Assembly (NCBI GenBank): GCA_038093975.1
Contig: JBBPTG010000241.1
Span: 1 to 36,319 of the forward strand
DNA from: Chalciporus piperatus
Taxonomy: Eukaryota > Basidiomycota > Agaricomycetes > Boletales > Boletaceae
Direction: 5' to 3'
Length of the DNA: 36,319 nucleotides
Under the pieces are notes generated by a model. That model ran no database searches, was not told the origin of the DNA, and saw only the letters and a program-made list of their open reading frames with translations. This document shows positions 11,463 to 20,388 of this stretch, piece after piece. Within the stretch, counting starts at the first letter, position 1, and each line of letters begins with the position of its first letter. A program made the position numbers and the translations under genes.

Positions 11463-12190
11463 CATTCTTCCCCTAGTCCACCGAGCGGCCCCTCGCCCAC
11501 CATCATCGCACAACACGCACTACGGCCGTCCCCTACATCTATGGCAACCGTTCTGGGTCCATTATCTACCTCGCATCCTGGCCATTCTTCCCCTAGTCCA
11601 CCGAGCGGCCCCTCGCCCACCATCATCGCACAACATGCATTATGGCCGTCCCCTACACCTATGGCACCCGTTCTTGGTCCATTATCTGCCTCGCATCCTG
11701 GCCATTCTTCCCCTAGTCCACCGAGTGGCCCCTCGCCCACCATCATCGCACAACACGCACTACGGCCGTCCCCTACACCTATGGCACCCGTTCTTGGTCC
11801 ATTATCTGCCTCGCATCCCGGCCATTCTTCCCCTAGTCCACCGAGCGGCCCCTCGCCCACCATCATCGCACAACACGCACTACGGCCGTCCCCTACACCT
11901 ATGGCACCCGTTCTTGGTCCATTATCTGCCTCGCATCCTGGCCATTCTTCCCCTAGTCCACCGAGTGGCCCCTCGCCCACCATCATCGCACAACACGCAC
12001 TACGGCCGTCCCCTACATCTATGGCAACCGTTCTGGGTCCATTATCTACCTCGCATCCTGGCCATTCTTCCCCTAGTCCACCGAGCGGCCCCTCGCCCAC
12101 CATCATCGCACAACACGCACTATGGCCGTCCCCTACACCTATGGCCACCGTCCTTGGTCCATTATCTGCCTCACATCCGAGCAGCCCACA
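11395..12190 (+). repeat. 120-bp minisatellite, about 6.5 copies
   Basis: Units of exactly 120 bp recur at 11411, 11531, 11651, 11771, 11891, 12011 and 12131, differing by a few bases. As 120 is a multiple of three and the unit lacks stops in several frames, ORFs of 250-300 codons appear on both strands at once (plus 11385-12290 and 11434-12198, minus 11390-12235). I see no splice, domain or codon evidence that any is a gene. The open frames are explained by the period. The unit is related to the inverted repeat at 5684. Confidence 0.9.
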
Positions 12191-12240
12191 ATGGCTAGGT
12201 AAACAAAGTAAGTTTTTATTCATTCTATTTCTCACTACGC

Positions 12241-12865
12241 TCGTGCACTGCTGGCGTCCTGGACGCCCATGCTCGTGCTCATCATTATAGATAGATAGTT
12301 AATAGTGTGTAAATACTAGCTACAATTGTAATGAATTAATTGACTATGTACTACTGGTGCAGTCACGGGCGTCCTGGACGACCGTCGTGCAACGAGTGAC
12401 CGCGGTCACGTGATCTCGATGCCCGCGCACACGACGGGCGTCCTGGACGCCCGTTCTCGCTTCCATTGCTACAGTAAATACACAGTGTACATTCTATTGG
12501 AATAAACACCTATATTATCATTCACTGTGTATGACTGGTACACGCGCGGGCGTCCTGGACGACCGTCGTGCAACGATGGACCGCGGTCACGTGACTTCGA
12601 TGCCAATGCACCACACGGGCGTCCTGGAAGCCCGTCGTGCAAACACCAATCCTAGTCACATACCTCATGACCCGTGTACATAGTCATTGTATTAAATACA
12701 TGTATTGTCACCTTACTGTGTATGAGTGGTGCGTGCACGGGCGTCCTGGACGCCCGTCGTGCAACACGCAACTGTGATCACGTGCGCATCTGTATCAGCA
12801 TGTGCGCGGGCATCCCAGAAGCCCATTCTCCGTGCAGTCTATTCAATATAGCTACCAACTGACTA
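12241..12865 (+). repeat. Palindrome-pair array, copy 1 of a segmental repeat
   Basis: Palindromes or variants at 12252, 12367, 12436, 12548, 12617 and 12739, plus a decayed one near 12807. The pairs 12367/12436 and 12548/12617 are 69 bp apart with CACGTG midway. Larger units are about 181-191 bp, separated by AT-rich spacers that resemble AATAAACACCTATATTATCA. The last ~500 bp closely match 19500-20106, including the boundary sequence TATTCAATATAGCT. Confidence 0.85.
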
Positions 12866-12952
12866 TAGGGTGACAGGGGATTGCCTTTTACGGAACCCTA
12901 ATGTCCTAATTGGGACATTCTAGGGTTAGGTTTAGGGTTACAATTCACCCTA
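12866..12952 (+). mobile_element. 87-bp foldback element with telomere-like motifs, copy 1
   Basis: Bounded by TAGGGTGA (12866-12873) and TCACCCTA (12945-12952), it also contains an inner hairpin of AACCCTA-ATGTCC against GGACAT-TAGGGTT and the string TTAGGTTTAGGGTT. An almost identical copy lies at 20284-20370. The inverted ends and internal symmetry suggest a small non-autonomous foldback element. No clear target-site duplication is seen. Confidence 0.6.
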
Positions 12953-12983
12953 GGGATGGTCAAAAGCTACTCATAACCTAACC

Positions 12984-13451
12984 CTAGTGACCAGAGTCAT
13001 GCTACACTTGACTACACTTGACTACACTTTGCTAGTGAATTTCGCTTTTTTGTGTGTTTCAACTCAGATTGCGGTTGGTTTTTCCCGCTTACATAGGCAA
13101 AGTTGTGCGTGATGATCATATGGTTTATTTTTGTTAAAGGTGCGTGAGAATATGTCTTGATTTGGTTGACGTGCAAGTTAAACTTGTGAATTCAAGCAAA
13201 TTTCAATCTTGTGTAGCAAAGTGTAGGCAGACAACTACCCTTGAGCTAATGGTTGCTAATGGTTGCTAGTGGCCGGAGTTTTCCTACACTTTGCTAATGA
13301 AACTCTTCTTTGACTGGTTGAGGCCAAGATTGCGGTCGATTCTTCCCGCTTACATAAGCAAAGTCGTAGCTGATAGTCACATGACTTGTTCTGGTAAAAT
13401 GACTGTGGGACAATTCCTTGATTTGGTCGACTTGTGGATTAAACATCTCAT
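12984..13451 (+). repeat. 468-bp direct repeat, copy 1
   Basis: Matches 15894-16361 base for base in my reading except one T/C difference (13318 versus 16228). It contains one complete MITE-like unit (13022-13226) and the start of another (13284). Near-identity in an otherwise diverged array implies recent duplication or gene conversion. Confidence 0.9.
13022..13226 (+). mobile_element. MITE-like unit, 205 bp
   Basis: Ends are perfect 13-bp inverted repeats (CTACACTTTGCTA and TAGCAAAGTGTAG). In the 14546 copy the inverted repeat extends to at least TGACTACACTTTGCTA. No coding potential, so it would depend on an outside transposase. No unambiguous target-site duplication, because copies are nested or tandem. 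Confidence 0.6.
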
Positions 13452-14545
13452 GTAGCATTGGATGGAGCGCTTGACTACACTTTGCTAGTAAATTTCGCAT
13501 TTTTTCTTGTTTAGACTTGGATTGTAGTCGTTTCTTCCCGCTTATGTAAGCAAGGTTATGCGTCATGATCTTATGGTCTATTTATGTCTGATGATCATGT
13601 GAGTAGCTCTTGATTTGATTGAACTAGCTTGAAAATGCTTGTTGCTATTATTTGGCAAGTTAATGTTCGAGTATTGCGTATTGCATGTGACCTGATGTGT
13701 ATATGACATTACCCATGTCTGGCTAGATAAAAAACTAACCCTAACACTGGAGAAACTCTCAGACTCAAACAGAGATAACCGAGAACCGAGAAATGATAAT
13801 CCCTCCCCTAACATTTTTAACCGCGAAACCAAGCTTAACCGGTGGGCTGCCAACGCAAGGCTATTTCCGTGGAGATTTCATGGTTGTAGTCATGGTTACA
13901 CTCTGGTGGCAAGTGGTCTACTACACTCTGCTACACATTTGTTGATATATTTGATGTTTTTGCCACTCAGTCTGATATCACGGTTGGTTCTTCCCGCTTA
14001 CATAAGCAAACTTATAGTCCATGTCAAAAGAATTTATTTTGGTCCAATAAGCGTGAGACAATTCCTTGATTTGGTCGAGATAACTTGAAGACACTGACCA
14101 CAACGACTGGTTGTACCTGATATGCATATCTCATTGTTCACCATGGATGAACACACGCAGGTTGTGCAGAGTTGATAAAGCATCCAAACTGAGCAACTTT
14201 GCCTCTCAAGGTTGTCTGCACACATCACCAACGATTCACAATCAGATATTCTTCAATAATAGCAGAAGAATAAGAAATATTATTATAGCGAGTGTTTGCG
14301 TGAGTTTGACAACAAAGTGATCAAACAACGTTGTCAAGGGGTACAAGATTGTAATTTCCAGATACTCACACAAGGGGGTCATCTACTTGAAAAATTCATA
14401 TTTAGATGTGATTTAATAAACACAGATTTATTCATAGAGAGACAGAAATTAAATAGCTCCGGTGGTAAGATGGGCAATGTCAAGTGCATCAGAGGGGGTT
14501 GTTGGTATGTCACACTTGGCTACACTTTTGCTATATATACTCTGA

Positions 14546-14763
14546 CTACACTTTGCTAGTGAATATCGTGTTTTTGTCATGTCTAGACTCAGATTGCAGA
14601 TGATTTCCTCTGCTTACATAAGCAAAGTCATGCGTCATGGTGATGTGGTCGATTCTGGTCTAATGACCGTGAGACAATTCCTTGATTTGGTTGACTTGTG
14701 CATTAAACATGTGAATGTAAGCTAACCCTAAGTCTTATGTGCTATTGCTGTAGCAAAGTGTAG
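14546..14763 (+). mobile_element. MITE-like unit, 218 bp
   Basis: Same family as 13022-13226, with longer inverted ends: TGACTACACTTTGCTA on the left and its complement TAGCAAAGTGTAGTCA on the right. The core variant in this copy reads CTGCTTACATAAGC. Confidence 0.6.
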
Positions 14764-15660
14764 TCAAAGGGGATACAGATGACTAGCCTTGAGCTAATGG
14801 TTGCTAATGGTTGCTAGTGGTCGGAGTTTTGCTGCACTTTTGCTACACTTTGACTACACTTTGCTAGTGAATTTCGCATTTTTCCTTGTTTCAACTGGAA
14901 TTGCAGTTGGTTCTTCCCGCTTACATAAGCAAAGTTGTAGATCATTGTCAATCAATTTATTTTTGTCTAATAACTGTGAGACAATGTCTTGATTTGGTCG
15001 AAATATATTGAAAATAGTTGTTGGCTTGTTTTTGATCAGTTTGAGTATTGCGCATTGAATGTTGATGATGTGTGATGTGAAGTAAAGCACCTGATGTGAC
15101 TAGATTAAACTCTAACACTCAGACTGTGAAAATCCCCAGACTCCCTTCCAAGAAACGAGAAACGAGAAATGATGATCCCTTCCCTAACCATTTTAACCTC
15201 GAGACCAACCTTAACCGGTGTACTGCCAACGCAAGGCTATTTTCATGGAGATTATGTATTTGTAGTCTAGAGAAAAAGATTGTCTGGTCAGCTTGATCTA
15301 CTATGCTTTGCTACGCTCACTGGCACTTGACTGATATCTTCATGTCTTTTCTCACTGAAGCTAATGTCACGGTTGGTTCTTCCCGCTGATATAAGCAAAG
15401 TTGTAGTCCATGTAAAATGAATTATTTTCCGTCCAATAACCGTGAAATAATCTCTTGATTTGGTCAAGATAACATGAAAATACTCCAGAGTAGTATCTGT
15501 TGGTGCTGTGTTTGATTTTGGCTATAATTTGTGGTCGATGTTTCCCGCTAATATAAGCAAAGTTGTGCGTCATGATCATATGGTTTATGTTTGTTAAATG
15601 ACCGTGAGCATATTCCTTGATTTGGTCGACATGTGCTTGAAATACATTGTGTAACAGTAG

Positions 15661-15864
15661 CTACACTTTGCTAATGAAATGCTTCTTTGATCGGTTGAGA
15701 TCAAGGTTGCGGTCGGTTTTTCTCGCTTACATAAGCAAAGTTGTAGCTGATGGTCATGTGATTCAATCTGGTCTCATGACCATAGAAATATTTCTTGATT
15801 TGATTGGCTTGTGCATTAAACTTGTAAGTTCAGGCAAATCCTAGTCAAGTGTAGCGGAGTGTAG
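15661..15864 (+). mobile_element. MITE-like unit, 204 bp
   Basis: Same family; the right inverted end has decayed to TAGCGGAGTGTAG (two changes). A fourth complete copy lies at 15932-16136 inside the second 468-bp direct repeat. Confidence 0.55.
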
Positions 15865-15893
15865 GCAAATGACTAGCATTGAGCTAATGGTCG

Positions 15894-16361
15894 CTAGTGA
15901 CCAGAGTCATGCTACACTTGACTACACTTGACTACACTTTGCTAGTGAATTTCGCTTTTTTGTGTGTTTCAACTCAGATTGCGGTTGGTTTTTCCCGCTT
16001 ACATAGGCAAAGTTGTGCGTGATGATCATATGGTTTATTTTTGTTAAAGGTGCGTGAGAATATGTCTTGATTTGGTTGACGTGCAAGTTAAACTTGTGAA
16101 TTCAAGCAAATTTCAATCTTGTGTAGCAAAGTGTAGGCAGACAACTACCCTTGAGCTAATGGTTGCTAATGGTTGCTAGTGGCCGGAGTTTTCCTACACT
16201 TTGCTAATGAAACTCTTCTTTGACTGGCTGAGGCCAAGATTGCGGTCGATTCTTCCCGCTTACATAAGCAAAGTCGTAGCTGATAGTCACATGACTTGTT
16301 CTGGTAAAATGACTGTGGGACAATTCCTTGATTTGGTCGACTTGTGGATTAAACATCTCAT
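15894..16361 (+). repeat. 468-bp direct repeat, copy 2
   Basis: Offset 2910 bp from copy 1, with one difference seen. It ends abruptly at the border with unique sequence at about 16362, so this side marks the end of the MITE-like array. Confidence 0.9.
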
Positions 16362-16960
16362 TTACAAAAGTACACTATAATATGTATGGTACATAGTATG
16401 TTTAAATGAGTGGATGGCTATCGTTTCACACACATATTCTGAGAAGAAACACGCACATGCGCTAAGTGTGCATCTGCATGGATTCTTCGTATATATGCCC
16501 AAAACGTTAAAAACGCGCAGATGCCCTCAGGGCGCATCTGCGTGAGATAGCCATAAATATGGTTATACAATAGCTACGTGGTTTATACAATATTTATTGT
16601 TAGATCATAGCTGTTGCACTATTCATTGTGGTATGTGCTGGTAAATGTCAGATTTGTGTATTATATTTCCAGTCACTCTGTAACCATTACCTAGGCCAAA
16701 CCCTAATCTAATGAGATTAGACTCCCTATAAAATTGCGGCATTGTAAGCCATAGAATCACATACACGATTCAGAACCAGTTTTGTGACGAGCCTGAACTA
16801 TGTAGATCTATGAGATCTATGGACATAGGTAGGCATTTGTCTACATCTTTACCCATACGAGAAAGACTTATCAATATGTGCATTTCCTATGCACTCGTAT
16901 GTGTGCCTATGGGCTATATTTCCATATGCTGACATACGATCCTATAGCACGACTTCTCAC
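16362..16960. other. Non-coding stretch with a 141-bp foldback
   Basis: No gene. ATGGCTATC (16414-16422) and GATAGCCAT (16546-16554) form inverted ends of a foldback of about 141 bp; inside, CGCAGATGC (16516-16524) pairs with GCATCTGCG (16534-16542) across a 9-base loop. Further right are short palindromes such as TCTAAT-GAG-ATTAGA near 16706 and AGATCTATGAGATCT near 16805. The rest shows no structure I can name. Confidence 0.6.
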
Positions 16961-18640
16961 TGGGTGTGAGCACGGGCCTCCCGGACGCCCATGTGTGGTT
17001 GGGTAATGTGACTCACCTCGTTGTGGCCGTCCTGGACGGCCGTCGTCGTGTCGTCGTCGAGTAGATCTGGGAAAAAGTCAGTGGGAATCATTTTTGACTT
17101 ACCGTTCACACTCGTTGCATCGCGGGCGTCCAGGACGCCCGTGACTGCTTGGGTGTTGTCGTTGTCAGCCACATGTTCGTGGTGTAGTCGGTAGTTGGCG
17201 TAGTTGTCGTTGTTTCCACGTTTTCGTCCTTGTCGCATGTTTGCGGTCGTTGTATTGCCCGCGAATGAGTATCTGTGAGGGTATGGTGAGCACGGGCGTC
17301 CAGGACGCCCATGTGTGATAAGTGGTGCCAGGGTGGAACGAGGCAACTCACCTCCGTCGTCGTGTTGTAGTCGCTCGATCTGCGATACCGCACGCTCGTG
17401 GCATCGCGGGCATCCGGGACGCCCGTGGCTCCGTGGGTCTCATTGTGTCGTTTGAGCTTCGTGGTTGCCGTCGTTAATGGGCCGCGGTTGTGTGTCGTAA
17501 TCGGGAGTTGTTGCCATCGTCGTGTTTTTGCGTTTTGGTTGTCGTCGTGTGTTCGTTGTCGTCGTTGTCGTCTTTGCCCGCGACTGTGTGTATAATCTGT
17601 CAGGCGGTGTGAGCACGGGCGTCCAGGACGCCCGTGTGTGGTGAGGGTACTGACATGACCCACCTTGTGGTCGTCGTGTCGTGGTCTCTCATGTTGCATT
17701 GTCGTCGGTTGGTCTAGGTGAAGGTTAGCGAAGACTCGACGTGAGACGACTTACTGTGTCCGCATCACGCTCGTCACAGCGCGGGCGTCCTGGACGCCCG
17801 TGGCTTGATGGGCCGCGTGTTCGTGTCGTTGTGAGTAGGTGTTGTTGTTGCGTTGTTGCGTTGTCGCGTTTTCGTCATCGTCATCGTCGTAGTTTCCTGC
17901 TAATTTGTGAGGTGAGCGTGAGCACGGGCGTCCTGGACGCCCATGTGTGGTGAGCGTACTGACGTGACTCACCTGGTGGCCGTCCGGGACGCCCGTCGTC
18001 GTGTCGTGGTCCCTCGTGTTGCGTTGTCTTCGCTCGGTCTAGGTAAGGTCAGTGAAGACTCGATGTAAGCCGACTTACTCTGTCCGCATCACGCGCGGGC
18101 GTCCTGGACGCCCGTTTGTGGTGACTGTGCTGACATGGCTTACCTTTTCGTGACCGCCGTCTTCGTTTCGCGGTCGTTCCCGTTGTGCTATCTTCGTTCG
18201 GGCTGGGATAAGGTCAGTGATTCCTCGATTGTCGTGACTTACCGTTGCAGCGCGGGCGTCCTGGACGCCCGCCGCTGCATGGGTGGCCCGGTTTCGTAGT
18301 CGCCGTCTTCGTTGGGCCGCGTTTTCGTGTCTTAGTCGGTAGTCGTAGTCGTGTCGTGTTTTCCTGTTCTCGCGAGAGTAGAACACTGTATCTAAAGAGT
18401 AGAAATGGTTAGTTTTTCGTCAGAACTATGAGAACTGACCTGTTTGTGTTGCTTGAGGTCCGATTGTGATGAGGCTTGTGAGTACGAGTGAATAAGCTTC
18501 GTGATTAAGTCGCTCGTTAATTGACTTACCTTCCTTTTCGAGTAGCCGCCGGTTCGGTTACATCGCACAACAGTTGGTGCCGCCGGTACTTTATTATTAG
18601 GTGGTGTGACTTACCCTCCGTTTCTGGTAGCAGTCGATGA
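16960..18640 (-). repeat. Tandem exon-intron-like modules with palindromes (possible repeat-built gene)
   Basis: About five modules, period roughly 306-325 bp (GTGAGCAC marks near 16967, 17286, 17611 and 17917 on plus). Read on minus, each has a segment with a palindrome, then GTAAGT, a CTAAC or CTGAC branch-like site and CAG/TAG 36-41 bp later, a 30-65-nt second segment, then GTGAGT or similar and about 80 bp containing another palindrome before the next acceptor-like site. Frame-open stretches of up to 197 codons cross the palindromes as GVLDAR, GRPGRP or ASWTP. The peptide is low-complexity (Asn, Asp, Thr, Arg) with no domain. Repeated splice-like signals argue for a transcribed gene; uneven module lengths argue against a conserved protein. 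Confidence 0.45.
17025..17041. repeat. Compensated palindrome variant
   Basis: Reads GGCCGTCCTGGACGGCC. Relative to the family form both arms carry the matching change (third base G to C and its partner C to G), so perfect pairing is kept. Confidence 0.9.
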
Positions 18641-19330
18641 CACGACCGCTGAAGCAATGACTGCATCGCAATCACGACGTCTCGGACTCGCAGAGCTGCA
18701 TGGGAAGTCAGGTAAGTGCATAGAGTTCACGACAAGCTAACTACCTTCCATCCAGATATTCGCACGAGGACACACAACGACCGCGAAAACACGACGCGAA
18801 CTCAACGCTCGTAAGTCACCACCTCCGTCACACCATGGGCGTCCAGGACGCCCGCAACACACGCCGATGCCGCAACACCTAATCGTAAGTGCAACCAACT
18901 CGTTTGATTAGTTACTAACCTTGGCTCAAATCCAACAACGAAACGCGACAAAATCGAACACGAAAACGAAACCGCGACACGACGAACACGCGATGCGACG
19001 ACGACGAACACGCGCCATGATGAGGATACCCACGCAGCCACGGGCGTCCAGGACGCCCGCGCTGCCACAGCCGTCCCAATCTTGCCGTGAAAACGCAGGG
19101 CGCTCCTGCAACACGGTCGTGCGGTTTTAATAGTAAGTACACTTGATTTATTTCATTTGTTACTGACCTTCTCCCTAACCCAACAACGAGCGAGACGCAA
19201 CGACGACGACATCACACCACGACTCGGAGTCGTCGCGTGATGTCGTCGTCGTGGCTCGTTGCACAGCGGCCATCCCGGACGGCTATGTGGGCTCACGACG
19301 AGCGCAATGACATGTACGGTAAGTTTTTCA
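18641..19330 (+). repeat. Plus-strand modules of the same exon-intron-like type
   Basis: Here GTAAGT sites face the other way: at 18712 (acceptor-like CCAG at 18755, branch-like GCTAAC), 18811, 18894, 19132 and 19321. The stretches after 18894 and 19132 share the order GTAAGT, GTTACTRACC, CCAACAACG at a period of about 238 bp. Single palindromes lie at 18837-18853 and 19042-19058, with a decayed one near 19267. A short reading frame could start at ATG 18657 and splice at 18712-18755 but soon runs out. The array is head-to-head with the minus-strand modules. Confidence 0.4.
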
Positions 19331-19339
19331 TTCGTTTCT

Positions 19340-20106
19340 GAGTACGCGTGCGCACTGTGGGCGTCCTGGACGCCCGCCGTGTGCACAGGCATCGACATCA
19401 CGTGACAGTGGTGTCCGTTGCACGACGGGCGTCCAGGACGCCCGTCCTCACTCTTCCTGCTACAGTATATACATAGTGTACTTAGTATTGTAATAAACAT
19501 TTGTCTTATCACTTGCCGTGCACGACTGGTACATGCACGGGCGTCCTGGACGCCCACCAGTGCAACGAGTGACCGTGGTCACGTGACCTCGATGTCAGCG
19601 CACACGACGGGCGTCCAGGATGCCCGTCCTCGCTCCAGTAGCTACAGTAAATATATAGTATACATACTATTGTAATAAACAGTGGTATTATCACTTAGCG
19701 TGTATGACTGGTACACGCGCGGGCATCCTGGACGACCGTCGTGCAACGAGTGACCGCGGTCACGTGATCTCGATGCCCGCGCACACGACGGGCGTCCAGG
19801 ACGCCCGTTCTCGCTCCCATTGCCACAGTAAATACACAGTACTAGTGTACATACTATTGTAATAAACACCTATATTATCATTCACTGCGTATGACTGGTG
19901 TGTACACGGGCTTCCTGGACGCCCGCCGTGCAACGAGTGTCCACAGTCACGTGATGTTGATGCCTGCGCACACCACGGGCGTCCAAGACGCCCGTCGTGC
20001 AACACGCAACTGTGATCACGTGCGCATCTACACCAGCATGTGCGCGGGCATCCCAGAAGCCCATTCTCCATGCAGTCTATTCAATATAGCTATCAACTGA
20101 CTATAC
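19340..20106 (+). repeat. Palindrome-pair array, copy 2 of the segmental repeat
   Basis: Palindrome starts: 19359/19427, 19539/19609, 19721/19790 and 19908/19977 (pair spacing 68-70 bp, each with CACGTG midway), plus a decayed one near 20043. Pairs repeat every 180-187 bp with AT-rich spacers. The segment 19500-20106 is the direct-repeat partner of about 12350-12865. Confidence 0.85.
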
Positions 20107-20283
20107 ATCGACACAGCGGCTTAAATGAACGGCTGTTCAGCACTCTTTCGTAGCTAAGCAAGCCTTCTCATTGGCTGGCAAGCACCTAGACGATCCCAAA
20201 GAGTGTCTTACAGCACGATTACTAACACCTTGTCCAAAACGAGGTTCCTAAGGCTGCCAAAAAATCGGCTAGGTTCGCAGATG
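20107..20283 (+). other. 177-bp segment absent from the sister copy
   Basis: At 12865/12866 the palindrome array joins the 87-bp foldback directly. In this copy 177 bp of unrelated sequence separate them. It shows no coding potential. It is either an insertion here or a deletion in the other copy. Confidence 0.7.
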
Positions 20284-20370
20284 TAGGGTGACAGGGGATT
20301 GCCTTTTGGGGAACCCTAATGTCCTAATTGGGACATTCTAGGGTTAGGTTTAGGGTTACAATTCACCCTA
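20284..20370 (+). mobile_element. 87-bp foldback element with telomere-like motifs, copy 2
   Basis: Same boundaries (TAGGGTGA and TCACCCTA) and length as 12866-12952, with two or three differences near position 25. Identity continues about 25 bp past the right end into the last codons of the neighbouring F-box gene. Confidence 0.6.
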
Positions 20371-20388
20371 GGGATGGTCAAAAGCTAC

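Larger units (their letters stand above)
12984..16361 (+). repeat. 3.4-kb array of diverged MITE-like units
   Basis: Eleven copies of a core resembling CCCGCTTACATAAGCAAAG (near 13084, 13347, 13536, 13995, 14608, 14918, 15384, 15544, 15722, 15994 and 16257), usually followed by CTTGATTTGGTCGA. Four complete units begin CTACACTTTGCTA and end in its inverse, TAGCAAAGTGTAG (13022-13226, 14546-14763, 15661-15864, 15932-16136), each 204-218 bp. A higher-order repeat with an offset of about 1.37 kb is also visible (13736 versus 15106, AACGAGAAATGAT-like segments). No gene is supported. Confidence 0.8.

Noticed and set aside
11385..12290. 301-codon plus-strand ORF and a 281-codon minus-strand ORF over the same bases
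   Set aside because: Both are by-products of a stop-free repeat whose period (120 bp) is a multiple of three; no domain, splice signal or promoter supports either.
12880..12985. True telomere
   Set aside because: Only a few irregular TTAGGG-like strings inside an 87-bp foldback, with sequence continuing on both sides.
12984..16361. Pair of 468-bp direct repeats as LTRs of a retroelement
   Set aside because: No TG...CA ends, no target duplication, no primer-binding site or polypurine tract, and the interior is made of the same repeat family with no coding sequence.
17978..18014. Palindrome insertion as a frame-preserving protein insert
   Set aside because: The filled/empty difference is about 15-16 bp here and about 19 bp in the first module, not consistently a multiple of three, so a conserved protein insert is not supported.
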